A DNA stretch of 64,000 nucleotides, taken from the NCBI RefSeq assembly GCF_009193325.2, contig NZ_CP059856.1, positions 3,224,001 to 3,288,000 on the forward strand, given 5' to 3'. Under the pieces are notes generated by a model. That model saw nothing but the letters and a program-made list of their open reading frames with translations. It was not told the origin of the DNA and did no database searches. The stretch is from Bacteroides zhangwenhongii. GTDB lineage: Bacteria; Bacteroidota; Bacteroidia; Bacteroidales; Bacteroidaceae. Shown piece after piece: positions 48,171-56,256 of this stretch (position 1 is the first letter of the stretch; every line of letters begins with the position of its first letter). The translations under genes were made by a program, and so were the position numbers.

Positions 48171-48617
48171 ATGGCTACAGAACTAACCATTGCGCAGAAG
48201 AAGGAATATGCCGGAGTCCTTTATCTGAAAGACAACCTGACACAGCAGGAGATTGCGGAAAAAGTAGGCGTCAGCCGCCAGACACTGTCCAAATGGATTA
48301 AAGCGGAAAAGTGGGAAGAACGGAAGGTGGGCGTCACCTTGACACGTGAAGAACAAATATCAAACCTTCACCGCCAGGTAGCGGAAATCAATAAGGTCAT
48401 CATGGAGCGGGAACCTGGCAAACGCTTTGCCACCACCGCCGAAGCCGACACGCTAGGCAAACTGGCGGCCGCCATCAAGAAAATGGAAACAGACGTAGGT
48501 ATCGGCGATACTATCAGCGTGGGAATGCGTTTTATCAACTGGCTGCGCCCGGTTGATATAAACAAGGCCAAAGAGTTTACAACATTGTGGGACCTGTTTA
48601 TAAAAGATTCCCTATGA
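48171..48617 (+). CDS. HTH protein, putative small terminase subunit
   Basis: 148 residues. The N-terminal helix-turn-helix LTQQEIAEKVGVSRQTLSKW would bind phage DNA, and the rest is helical with IKKMETDVGIGDTISVGMRF and KEFTTLWDLFIKDSL. It has AAGGAAG before the ATG. It overlaps the large terminase by ATGA, so it is most likely the small terminase subunit (DUF1804-like) that recognises DNA for packaging. Confidence 0.75.
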   Translation: MATELTIAQKKEYAGVLYLKDNLTQQEIAEKVGVSRQTLSKWIKAEKWEERKVGVTLTREEQISNLHRQVAEINKVIMEREPGKRFATTAEADTLGKLAAAIKKMETDVGIGDTISVGMRFINWLRPVDINKAKEFTTLWDLFIKDSL

Positions 48618-50143
48618 AACAGATAGACAGAGACCTGCTACAAAAATGGGAAGACTTCAAGGAGGACATTTATAAGGATGTCCCCGTAGAGGAGAACCTG
48701 AACCGGGCGGAGATGGAGAAGCACCGCACCTGGCTGGAGGCGCATCCGATAGAATGGATAAAATTCTTCTTTCCCACATACGCAAAATCCGAGTTTGCCG
48801 ACTTTCAGAAAAAAGCGATTAAGAGATGCCTGGCGAATGACGAATGGTACGAAGTGCTCTCATGGGCGCGAAGCCTTTCGAAGAGTACCGTCACCATGTT
48901 TATCGTAATGTTCCTTGTTCTGACGGGACGCAGGAAAAACGTTATCATGGCCAGCGCTACGGAGGAAGCCGCCATACGTCTGCTCAAACCTTACAAAATG
49001 ATTTTCGAGAAGAACGGACGCCTGAAGGCTTATTACGGGAATCAGGTGAATCCGGGCAATTGGAAGGAGTCGAATTTCATTCTGAAGAATGGGGCTTCAT
49101 TCATCGGGGTGGGTGCCGGAAACGCCCCGCGCGGTAGTCGTAACGAAGCCGTACGTCCGGACTGCCTGCTGGTGGATGACTTCGATACGGACGAAGCGTG
49201 CCGGAATCCGGATACGGTAGACAAGAACTGGCGCTGGTGGGAAGACGCGCTCTACTTCACACGCGACCCCGCCGTTCCCACCACCATCATATTTTGCGGA
49301 AACATCATTGCCAAGGACTGCTGCATCACCCGTGCCGGAAAACTTGCGGACTATTGGGATATCGTGAACATCCGTGATAAGAACGGGAAAAGCACATGGC
49401 CGCAAAAGAATACGGAGGAAATGATAGACCAGGTTATTTCCAAAGTCAGCACCGTTGCCGTGCAGAAGGAATATTTCAACAACCCTATTTCCGAAGGGGA
49501 AGTGTTCAGGGAAATCACCTACGGTAAAATCCCCTCTTTGAGGAAATTCAAATTTTTGGTAGTCTACGGTGACCCTGCGCCGGGCGAGAACAAGACAAAA
49601 AACAGTTCAACCAAAGCGTGCTGGCTATGCGGCAAACTAGAGGGGAAGCTCTACGTAATCAAGGGATTCCTTGAGCGGGGACTGAACGCGGAGTTTATTG
49701 ACTGGTACATATCACTCAATGAATACGTGGACGGGCGGACCACTCTCTATAACTTCATGGAGAACAACAAGCTGCAGGACCCTTTTTTCCAGCAGGTCTT
49801 CAAACCGCTCGTGCGAAAGGCGAAAAAGGAAAAGCACGTAGAACTGAATATCAATCCGGACACGGAGAAGAAAACGGATAAGGCAACCCGTATCGAGGCG
49901 AACCTCGAACCGCTGAACCGGGAAGGTAATCTCATTTTCAACGAGGACGAGCAGCAGAACCCGCATATGCAGCGTTTGACCGACCAGTTCAAACTCTTCA
50001 CTCTCCGCCTGAAGTTCCCTGCCGACGGTCCGGACTGCATAGAAGGGGCAAACCGGATTATAGACCGCAAAATGCGTGTTCTGAGACCCGGACATTCCAC
50101 ACCACGCTCAACCAGGCGAAGCAGTAATAAATACAGATTATAA
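48614..50143 (+). CDS. Large terminase subunit (Mu gp28-like)
   Basis: About 509 residues from the ATG at 48614 (overlaps the upstream stop as ATGA). The ATPase domain has the Walker A-like EVLSWARSLSKSTVTMF, Walker B RPDCLLVDDFDTDEAC and TTIIFCGNII; the nuclease domain has VVYGDPAPGENK with the first Asp, EFIDWYISL and EGANRIIDRKMRVL near the end. The enzyme packages DNA into proheads and cuts it. Mu-type phages package headful from an integrated copy. The C-terminus is rich in Arg and Ser (PRSTRRSSNKYRL). Confidence 0.92.
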   Translation: MKQIDRDLLQKWEDFKEDIYKDVPVEENLNRAEMEKHRTWLEAHPIEWIKFFFPTYAKSEFADFQKKAIKRCLANDEWYEVLSWARSLSKSTVTMFIVMFLVLTGRRKNVIMASATEEAAIRLLKPYKMIFEKNGRLKAYYGNQVNPGNWKESNFILKNGASFIGVGAGNAPRGSRNEAVRPDCLLVDDFDTDEACRNPDTVDKNWRWWEDALYFTRDPAVPTTIIFCGNIIAKDCCITRAGKLADYWDIVNIRDKNGKSTWPQKNTEEMIDQVISKVSTVAVQKEYFNNPISEGEVFREITYGKIPSLRKFKFLVVYGDPAPGENKTKNSSTKACWLCGKLEGKLYVIKGFLERGLNAEFIDWYISLNEYVDGRTTLYNFMENNKLQDPFFQQVFKPLVRKAKKEKHVELNINPDTEKKTDKATRIEANLEPLNREGNLIFNEDEQQNPHMQRLTDQFKLFTLRLKFPADGPDCIEGANRIIDRKMRVLRPGHSTPRSTRRSSNKYRL

Positions 50144-50160
50144 GCAAATTTATAGAGATT

Positions 50161-50577
50161 ATGAGCAAATTTATAGAACTATCCGACTATGACGCCAGTA
50201 TTCATCGTGACATACTGGACGCGCTGACCCGTAACGACAACGCCATCGTTGAAATCTGTGAGGACCGTGCCATTGCCGAAATGCGCGGCTATCTTTCCGG
50301 ACACTACGACTGTGACAAGCTGTTCGCCGCAACCGGTGGCGAACGGAACCAACTGGTATTGATGATGGCATTGGATATTGCCATCTACCATATATTCTCC
50401 ATCCACAATCCACAGAAGCTGACACAATTGCGCAAAGACAGGTATGAGCGGGCGGTGGAATGGCTGAAAGCCGTCAAAAAAGGTATGTCCGTTGACGGAG
50501 TGCCGGAATTGGAAAAAGTGGAACGCAAATCATCTTATGAGTTACGCAGCAATCAAAAACGCATAAACCACTATTGA
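50161..50577 (+). CDS. DUF1320 (Mu gp36-like) head-tail connection protein
   Basis: 138 residues: MSKFIELSDYDASIHRDILD at the start and IEICEDRAIAEMRGYLSGHYDCDK-like segment, then ALDIAIYHIFSIHNPQKLTQ and RYERAVEWLKAVKKG. This is the pattern of DUF1320/gp36, a head-completion adaptor. It sits between terminase and portal here; in Mu it lies after the capsid gene. Confidence 0.78.
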   Translation: MSKFIELSDYDASIHRDILDALTRNDNAIVEICEDRAIAEMRGYLSGHYDCDKLFAATGGERNQLVLMMALDIAIYHIFSIHNPQKLTQLRKDRYERAVEWLKAVKKGMSVDGVPELEKVERKSSYELRSNQKRINHY

Positions 50578-50578
50578 T

Positions 50579-51889
50579 ATGAAAAGAAATACCATAACTG
50601 CCGGAGGAAATATTCCCCTGCCGGGACAACAGCGTCCCTCAACCATCATCCTGACTCAGACAAGACGTTTCGGCATTGATATAGGAAGTTACATAAACGC
50701 GCTGACGGCGGCTGAAAGCATTGATTTTCCACAACGGGCCAAGTTATATGACCTGTATGAGGATATTCTGATGGACCCGCATCTTTCCAGTGTCATCAAC
50801 AAGCGGAAAAGCGCCATACTCTGTTCCGTCATCGAGTTCCGGAGGAACGGGAAACCGGACGAAAAAATAAACGAGCAGTTGCGTTCGCCATGGTTCCTGC
50901 ATTTCCTGGAAGACGCGTTCGACGCGATACCGCAAGGCAACACGCTTGTGCAATTCTACCGGGACAAAAGGACCGGATGGCTGAACTATATCTTTATTCC
51001 GCGCAAACATTATGATCCGGTACGCAAACTTATCCTTAAACGACAGCATGATACAACCGGCATTCCATGGGATGAATTTGATGACCTGCTGTTTATCGGT
51101 GAACCCCGTTCACTGGGTGAACTGGCTAAAGCCGCTCCATGGGTCATTTACAAACGTAACAGTACAGCCGATTGGGCTCAATTCGCTGAAATATTCGGAA
51201 TGCCGATGCGCAAATACACGTATGATCCCGAAGACGAATCCGCTTTGGAGCAGTTGAAAGAAAACGATGCTACACAGGGTTCCGCATCGTCATGGTTCTT
51301 GCCCGACGGCTGCAATATGGAGCTGGTGGAAAGCGGTAACAAAACAGGCAGCTCCGACCTGTATAAAACTCTGGTGGACACTTGCAACAGTGAAATAAGC
51401 AAACTGTTTTTGGGAAATACACTGACCACCGAGGCCGGGACAAAAGGTTCCCAGGCACTTGGAACGGTACATGGCAAAGTAGAGGAACGTATTTCACAAA
51501 GTGACCGGAAGTTTATCCTGAATCTGCTCAATTACGAAATGACGGATATATTCCTGCATTTGGGTATTGACACATCCGGCGGTGAATTCTGTTATTCGGA
51601 GCCTAAAATGATTGACCCGACCACCAAGATGAATCTTTTCACCCAGGTCAACGCCCTCGGACTGGAAATCAGCAAGAAGCAGATGTACGACGAGCTGGGA
51701 TTGGAATGTCCGGAGAATGAGAAAGACGCCATAAAGCACCTGCAGACATCTCCCTTTTACCCACAAATGGATGAACCTTCCGGCGAGCAATCACCCGCTA
51801 AAAAGAAAGGCGGATTTAAAAACTGGTGGAACGGTTTTTTCGTAAAAGCCCCGGAGGAAAAGAACCACGGGGCTCCTTTAGAGTGGTGA
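50579..51889 (+). CDS. Portal protein (DUF935, Mu gp29-like)
   Basis: 436 residues. IDIGSYINALTAAESIDFPQ, LYEDILMDPHLSSVINKRKS, FYRDKRTGWLNYIFIPRKHY, EIFGMPMRKYTYDPEDESAL, SKLFLGNTLTTEAGTKGSQA and ISKKQMYDELGLECPENEKD all match DUF935 portals. It forms the dodecameric channel in the capsid vertex and starts one base after the previous gene. The stop overlaps the MuF start (GTGA). Confidence 0.92.
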   Translation: MKRNTITAGGNIPLPGQQRPSTIILTQTRRFGIDIGSYINALTAAESIDFPQRAKLYDLYEDILMDPHLSSVINKRKSAILCSVIEFRRNGKPDEKINEQLRSPWFLHFLEDAFDAIPQGNTLVQFYRDKRTGWLNYIFIPRKHYDPVRKLILKRQHDTTGIPWDEFDDLLFIGEPRSLGELAKAAPWVIYKRNSTADWAQFAEIFGMPMRKYTYDPEDESALEQLKENDATQGSASSWFLPDGCNMELVESGNKTGSSDLYKTLVDTCNSEISKLFLGNTLTTEAGTKGSQALGTVHGKVEERISQSDRKFILNLLNYEMTDIFLHLGIDTSGGEFCYSEPKMIDPTTKMNLFTQVNALGLEISKKQMYDELGLECPENEKDAIKHLQTSPFYPQMDEPSGEQSPAKKKGGFKNWWNGFFVKAPEEKNHGAPLEW

Positions 51890-53364
51890 TAAACAAGCTT
51901 TACCGGGACGCGGCGGGGCATGAGGCGTCATCCGGTTTCTCATTTGATGACGAAGTAATGAAACTGGCGCTGAAGAACATCTACAGCAAAAGCTTCCATC
52001 CAATGACGGACATTGAGGAAAATCTATTCAATGAAACATGGAAAGCGCTCAACGAAGCCACTGACAGAGGATTCGGAGTACGTAAACCTGCCGACCCGGA
52101 CTATGACTTCTACCAGGAGTTGAGACATAACAACGCGGTATTTTCCGCCTTCAAAGTGCATCGTGCACAGAATGACATGGCGGCGCAACTGCTGGATTCC
52201 AAAGGCAAGCTAAAGTCGTTTGAACAGTGGTCGGAAGAAGTTCAACCAATCGCCACGCACCAGATGGAACATTGGTTGAGAACCGAATATGACACCGCTG
52301 TCATCCGCGCCCATCAGGCAGCGGACTGGAGACGGTTCGAACGGGAAAAGGATATTCTTCCGAATCTGAAATGGCTGCCGTCCACCAGCATTCATCCGGG
52401 GGCGGACCACAAAACATTTTGGGAAACGATATTGCCCGTTGACCATCCGTTTTGGAAATCACACCGTCCGGGTGACAGATGGAACTGCAAATGTGTATTG
52501 ACGTCTACGGATGAATCTTGTACACCGACGGATGGTATTCCCGAAGGTGCCGATGATGAGAAACCAGCTGACGGGCTGAAAGGAAATCCGGGACAGACTG
52601 GAGAGCTTTTTGACAAGTCGCATCCGTATATCAGACATGCGTATGATGGAGCGAAAGAAGCGGTAGAAAAATTATTGAATGAATCAATCGGAAGTAATGT
52701 ACCGTCAGGACTGGATGTTCATGAACAACAGAAGTGGATAGAAAATGTACATAGGACGGAAGAGAAGTTAAAACTCGAACAAGGCCAGCCGATGACATTT
52801 GAAGAAGCAAACGGAATGAAAGGCAATCCACATTATAAAGAAGATGAAGGATACCGGGAGAATTGCCAGTCATGTGTTGTTGCTAACGAATTACGCAGGC
52901 GTGGGTATAATGTTGAAGCCCAAATAAGAATAAAAGCTGATTCGGGAAATATACCACAACAGTTGTCTTCAAAGACGGAGTGGGCATGGATTGACCCTAA
53001 AACCGGTGAAAGACCTAAAAAACTTACAGCCGGCGGTCAATACTGGGATTCCACCCTGCATAGAGAAAAAGTAAAAAGCATTACCGAAATGAAAAAAGAA
53101 TTCGACGAATTGACTAAAGAAACGGGACGATATCACCTTTCATTCAACTGGAAAGGAAGAAGCATAGAAGGGCACATCATTACAGCCGAACGGTTTGAGA
53201 ATGGTGGTTTGAGAATATATGATCCACAAACTGGAGAAATCCTAGATTGGAAAATTCTAAAGACGAAGATTCGCACTGAATATGGCATCCGTCTCTATAG
53301 GGTGGATAATATGCTTATAAATGAGGATATCATTAATGGAATCGTCAGGGAATCGTCACAATGA
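51886..53364 (+). CDS. MuF minor head protein fused to a papain-fold (Tox-PL-like) toxin domain
   Basis: About 492 residues from the GTG at 51886, which overlaps the portal stop (GTGA); an earlier GTG at 51826 would add 20. The N-terminal part is a MuF/SPP1 gp7 head protein: SFHPMTDIEENLFNETWKAL, MEHWLRTEYDTAVIRAHQAA, PGDRWNCKCVLTS. After a linker (ESIGSNVPSG) the C-terminal roughly 220 residues read as a papain-like toxin domain: YRENCQSCVVANELRRRGYN with the likely nucleophile Cys (52864-52866), EGHIITAERFENGGLRIYD with the His (53173-53175) and DPQTG with the Asp/Gln. Tox-PL domains are known as glutamine deamidases or proteases in polymorphic toxins. MuF proteins enter the cell with phage DNA, so the toxin could be delivered at infection. 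Codon use turns AT-rich in this part, a sign of exchange. Confidence 0.8.
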   Translation: MINKLYRDAAGHEASSGFSFDDEVMKLALKNIYSKSFHPMTDIEENLFNETWKALNEATDRGFGVRKPADPDYDFYQELRHNNAVFSAFKVHRAQNDMAAQLLDSKGKLKSFEQWSEEVQPIATHQMEHWLRTEYDTAVIRAHQAADWRRFEREKDILPNLKWLPSTSIHPGADHKTFWETILPVDHPFWKSHRPGDRWNCKCVLTSTDESCTPTDGIPEGADDEKPADGLKGNPGQTGELFDKSHPYIRHAYDGAKEAVEKLLNESIGSNVPSGLDVHEQQKWIENVHRTEEKLKLEQGQPMTFEEANGMKGNPHYKEDEGYRENCQSCVVANELRRRGYNVEAQIRIKADSGNIPQQLSSKTEWAWIDPKTGERPKKLTAGGQYWDSTLHREKVKSITEMKKEFDELTKETGRYHLSFNWKGRSIEGHIITAERFENGGLRIYDPQTGEILDWKILKTKIRTEYGIRLYRVDNMLINEDIINGIVRESSQ

Positions 53365-53610
53365 TGAAAGGATTTCATTTGTCTCTTTGAGCGTACTCCA
53401 ACGTGCGGCAGAAGTCTCGGAAACCAGAATATACATGGGGTAACCGCCACACATATTCGAAGTGGAAATTTGAAGGACGGCAATATATACGGAATATCCA
53501 TTCCAATCTGTTTCATACAGTGCTTGCTCATACTGTTTGCTCTTTGCATAATCATTGGCAGCCTGTTGCATTCTAGCAATTCTTCCGGCTTTGTTTGCTT
53601 CCATAATCAT
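53356..53610 (-). CDS. Small convergent protein, candidate immunity protein for the MuF toxin domain
   Basis: 84 residues (or 82 from the second Met): basic helical start MEANKAGRIARMQQAANDYA, then a beta part YSVYIAVLQISTSNMCGGYP, MYILVSETSAARWS. It overlaps the toxin gene tail to tail by 9 bp and runs against the head operon, so it is not part of the late transcript. It has its own -7 box TATTTTTG (53625-53632), which would allow expression in the lysogen. These features fit an immunity protein. No family is recognised, and the role is inferred only from place and size. Confidence 0.5.
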   Translation of the reverse strand: MIMEANKAGRIARMQQAANDYAKSKQYEQALYETDWNGYSVYIAVLQISTSNMCGGYPMYILVSETSAARWSTLKETNEILSSL

Positions 53611-53624
53611 TAAATGTTTGAATA

Positions 53625-53632
53625 CAAAAATA
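53625..53632 (-). promoter_or_regulatory. -7 promoter box of the candidate immunity gene
   Basis: TATTTTTG on the minus strand matches TAnnTTTG exactly, 15 bp upstream of the first ATG. The -33 region is weak. Confidence 0.4.
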
Positions 53633-53653
53633 CAATTATAACTTCAATAAACC

Positions 53654-54280
53654 ATGAATATTCAAGAATTTAGCAGGAGACTTCAACAAAAAGCTGCCGA
53701 ACTGAATGATTTTCGCCACCGGAAGCTCCCCGTCCTGGTAGGTTGTACGGCAAAAGACCATTTTCAAGAAAATTTCCGTCAGGGTGGTTTTGTCGACGGC
53801 GGTCTCCATCCCTGGCAGGAAGCCTGGAGGCGGAAGAAAGGCGGAAAAAGAGCTTCTGCCAAATACGGTACGTTACTTTCCGGACGCAACCATCTGTTTA
53901 GCTCCATAAGGTACATTCCGGGAGACTCCCGCGTCACCGTGACAAACGACGTGGAATACGCGGCTTTGCACAACAATGGAGGACAAATAACCACGCATCC
54001 GCAAGTGACCCCGAAAATGAGGAGGTTCGCATGGGCGCAATACTACCGGGCTGCCGGAATCAGCAAAAGGATGAAAGCCGGCGGAAAGAAACGCAAAGCC
54101 ATGGAAGAGAATCTTCCGGAAGAAGCATTGAAGTGGAAAAGGCTTGCACTGACAACAAAAGAAAAACTCGATGTAAAAGCTACCATTCCCCAACGCCAGT
54201 TTATCGGTGAAAGCCGTGAACTGAATCAGAAAATAGAAAAATTAATAGAAACCAATATTACTAACATTCTAAATAAATAA
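53654..54280 (+). CDS. Phage virion morphogenesis protein (Mu gpG-like)
   Basis: 208 residues: MNIQEFSRRLQQKAAELNDF, KDHFQENFRQGGFVDGGLHPW and LLSGRNHLFSSIRYIPGDSR, then VEYAALHNNGGQITTHPQVT and a C-terminal IPQRQFIGESRELNQKIEKL. This is the standard pattern of the virion morphogenesis (HK97 gp10-like) family, a head-tail adaptor. It follows the MuF gene, as in Mu, across the inserted convergent gene. Confidence 0.9.
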   Translation: MNIQEFSRRLQQKAAELNDFRHRKLPVLVGCTAKDHFQENFRQGGFVDGGLHPWQEAWRRKKGGKRASAKYGTLLSGRNHLFSSIRYIPGDSRVTVTNDVEYAALHNNGGQITTHPQVTPKMRRFAWAQYYRAAGISKRMKAGGKKRKAMEENLPEEALKWKRLALTTKEKLDVKATIPQRQFIGESRELNQKIEKLIETNITNILNK

Positions 54281-54285
54281 GAATC

Positions 54286-54711
54286 ATGGAACAGCTATTT
54301 TACAGCATCCAGCAGTACATTGCCGCTCATATGCCCGCATTGTCCACTATAGACGAAGACTATGGCCAACTCCAAACGGATGAAGATACCTATCCGGTTA
54401 TTTTCCCCTGTGTACTGATCAATGCCGAACAGACCGACTGGGAAAGTTTATCGGGCGGAATGCAGCGTGGCAAATGTACGGTCGTTATCAGCTTGGGAAT
54501 CGACTGTTACGATGACACCCAATATGGTAGCGGAACGGAGGAGAAAGCCGTTGGGCGTCAACACATGGCTTCGGAACTCAACAAGTTGTTACATTGTAAA
54601 AGACTTGAAGGGGCGGCCGGACCTCTTATCCGGAAAAGAAGCAGGAACTACAGCCTTCCGGGTGGAATCAAAGTGTATGAGATGAGATATGAAGTGTCGG
54701 TGGCGGAATAG
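54286..54711 (+). CDS. Tail completion protein (Mu gp37-like)
   Basis: 141 residues: MEQLFYSIQQYIAAHMPALS and TYPVIFPCVLINAEQTDWES, VVISLGIDCYDDTQYGSGTE, then IKVYEMRYEVSVAE. Small alpha/beta proteins of this type, like gp37/DUF1834, cap the tail or join it to the head. It ends the rightward head operon. It lies 5 bp after the morphogenesis gene. Confidence 0.68.
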   Translation: MEQLFYSIQQYIAAHMPALSTIDEDYGQLQTDEDTYPVIFPCVLINAEQTDWESLSGGMQRGKCTVVISLGIDCYDDTQYGSGTEEKAVGRQHMASELNKLLHCKRLEGAAGPLIRKRSRNYSLPGGIKVYEMRYEVSVAE

Positions 54712-54718
54712 TCATACC

Positions 54719-54991
54719 TTATTCATCGGTATTGAACAATGCCAGTTGACGGGCTGTAAGTCTTGGCGTCCGTACTTTGGGAACCGGTTTTATCACAACA
54801 TCTCCCAAACGGTCACAATTTTTACGGATAATAGCCATGATACGGGCCTCACTGATGAAAAACTCGTCTTTAGAAAGCAAAGTCAGGGCACGATCGAAAC
54901 GGAGGTTCTGTACCTCTGTCAGTTCGTAATAACGCCGGAGCAATTTTTCATCCCTGCGTGACAATAATTCCTTGTTTCTTCCGCGTGACAT
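54719..54991 (-). CDS. Small basic helical protein, putative DNA-binding
   Basis: About 90 residues from MSRGRNKELLSRRDEKLLRR; a longer reading to 55096 would need to pass the -7-like box. KLLRRYYELTEVQNLRFDRA, LLSKDEFFISEARIMAIIRK gives helices with an HTH-like spacing, and the end is basic (KPVPKVRTPRLTARQLALF). I recall similar proteins in Bacteroides Mu-like phages without a known role. TATTTTTG (55014-55021, minus) could be its promoter. It is convergent with the head operon and could regulate it. Confidence 0.5.
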   Translation of the reverse strand: MSRGRNKELLSRRDEKLLRRYYELTEVQNLRFDRALTLLSKDEFFISEARIMAIIRKNCDRLGDVVIKPVPKVRTPRLTARQLALFNTDE

Positions 54992-55182
54992 AATAATGGG
55001 TATTTGAATAACACAAAAATACACGGTTTTCCCCATTAATGCACTATAAATACGTGGGAAACGACAGGATATTGCTTGATTGAGCCACTTTTGCACCGTC
55101 TTTTCGCGAAAGGCAGAGTTAACAAAGAATTGGCGCCGCGGCCGATTCTTCAGTATTCATTCTTAATTCTTCATTAAAAAAG

Positions 55183-55671
55183 ATGAGTGTAAAGTATTCG
55201 CTTGCTCTGATGAGCACAAAGCCGGGAGATGACACGGCTAAGAAAATGTATTATGCCAAGGCGCAGGCCGACGGGGAAGTGACCATGGACGAGATGGCGG
55301 AAGAAATATCCTATGCCACCTCCCTGACCGACGGTGATGTGTTGAACGTACTCCGTGCCTTGATCCGCCAGATGAAGGTGCAGCTGGCAGCCGGTAAAAT
55401 CGTGAAGATGGAAAACTTTGGAACCTTCCAGATTCAGGTGTGCAGCACAGGCACGGAGACCAAGAAGGAGTTCACAGCCAATAATATCACGGCTGCGCAT
55501 ATCCAGTTCCGGCCGGGCAAGATGGTGAAAGTAGCCACACGCAGTGAAGCGCTGAGCTTCATGAAAGTGACCGGTAAAAAAGAAGTGGTAGCGGATGACC
55601 CTACCGAACCGTCTGAACCGGTCAATCCGGATGATGGCGGAAACGGAGAGGCTCCGGATCCGGCTGAGTAA
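55183..55671 (+). CDS. HU-like DNA-binding protein (HU-HIG type)
   Basis: 162 residues: MSVKYSLALMSTKPGDDTAK, YYAKAQADGEVTMDEMAEEI, LRALIRQMKVQLAAGKIVKM and ENFGTFQIQV match the HU-HIG family widespread in Bacteroidales. The C-terminus is an acidic tail (DDPTEPSEPVNPDDGGNGEA). Such proteins bend DNA, and in Mu host HU and IHF are needed for transposition, so a phage copy may help. It is followed by two strong hairpins. Confidence 0.85.
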   Translation: MSVKYSLALMSTKPGDDTAKKMYYAKAQADGEVTMDEMAEEISYATSLTDGDVLNVLRALIRQMKVQLAAGKIVKMENFGTFQIQVCSTGTETKKEFTANNITAAHIQFRPGKMVKVATRSEALSFMKVTGKKEVVADDPTEPSEPVNPDDGGNGEAPDPAE

Positions 55672-55676
55672 AAACC

Positions 55677-55709
55677 ACTACGTAGTAGCCATGCGGTTAC
55701 TACGTAGTA
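55677..55709 (+). terminator. First hairpin after the HU-like gene
   Basis: ACTACGTAGTA and TACTACGTAGT pair perfectly over 11 bp. No T-tract follows, so it is probably a helper to the next hairpin. Confidence 0.5.
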
Positions 55710-55718
55710 ATACAACGA

Positions 55719-55761
55719 CTACCTGTTAGTAGCCCAACGTTTACTAACAGGTAGTTTTTTT
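55719..55761 (+). terminator. Rho-independent terminator after the HU-like gene
   Basis: CTACCTGTTAGTA and TACTAACAGGTAG form a 13-bp stem followed by TTTTTTTAT. Confidence 0.9.
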
Positions 55762-55790
55762 ATAAATCTCAAACAACGATTGAATAGAAA

Positions 55791-56000
55791 ATGAATGCCA
55801 TTTATATGAGCGACCTGGCTCAACAATATTTCCCCAATTCCACTCCACGGAGCGCAACGTCACAGTTGCACCGATGGATAGTACTGAATCCCGAACTTAC
55901 CGCAAAACTGGAGGAATTGCACTTCGTATCCAGGCAAAGGGCATTGACACCGTTGCAGCATGAGGCAATAGTGATGTTTTTGGGAGAACCGGGGGATTGA
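55791..56000 (+). CDS. DUF4248 family protein
   Basis: 69 residues: MNAIYMSDLAQQYFPNSTPR and SATSQLHRWIVLNPELTAKL, ending EAIVMFLGEPGD. It matches DUF4248, a small Bacteroidetes family often found beside HU-like genes and mobile elements. The first half resembles an HTH module. A partial copy of the 3' half lies just downstream. Confidence 0.75.
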   Translation: MNAIYMSDLAQQYFPNSTPRSATSQLHRWIVLNPELTAKLEELHFVSRQRALTPLQHEAIVMFLGEPGD

Positions 56001-56017
56001 TGATTCTTCATATATGT

Positions 56018-56057
56018 AAAAAATGAGTCGCTGCATGATTTGCAGCGACTCATTTTT
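56018..56057. terminator. Terminator after the DUF4248 gene
   Basis: AAAAATGAGTCGCTGC and GCAGCGACTCATTTTT pair perfectly over 16 bp with a 7-nt loop. It works in either direction. Confidence 0.85.
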
Positions 56058-56062
56058 AGTCT

Positions 56063-56182
56063 GTACTGAATCCTGAATTGACCGCCAAACTGAAAGAACT
56101 GCATTCCGTATCTAGGCAATGGGCGTTGACGCCGTTGCAGCATAAGACAATTGTTGTGTTTTTGGGAGAACCGGGGGAATAA
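56063..56182 (+). pseudogene. Partial duplicate of the DUF4248 gene (3' half)
   Basis: The frame reads VLNPELTAKLKELHSVSRQW and ends FLGEPGE, nearly the same as residues 32-69 of the intact gene 170 bp upstream. It has no start, and the terminator hairpin sits at its broken edge. It looks like a tandem duplication remnant, still in frame, so either recent or under some constraint. Confidence 0.8.
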
Positions 56183-56203
56183 AATTTACACAGGCTAGAG
56201 AAT

Positions 56204-56240
56204 AATAATCCCCGAAACAATTCGTCTATCGAGGATTATT
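56204..56240 (-). terminator. Terminator of the ImmA/IrrE operon
   Basis: AATAATCCCCGA and TCGAGGATTATT pair with one mismatch, just after the stop of the minus-strand protease gene. Confidence 0.6.
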
Positions 56241-56256
56241 GCATATTCAATGATAA

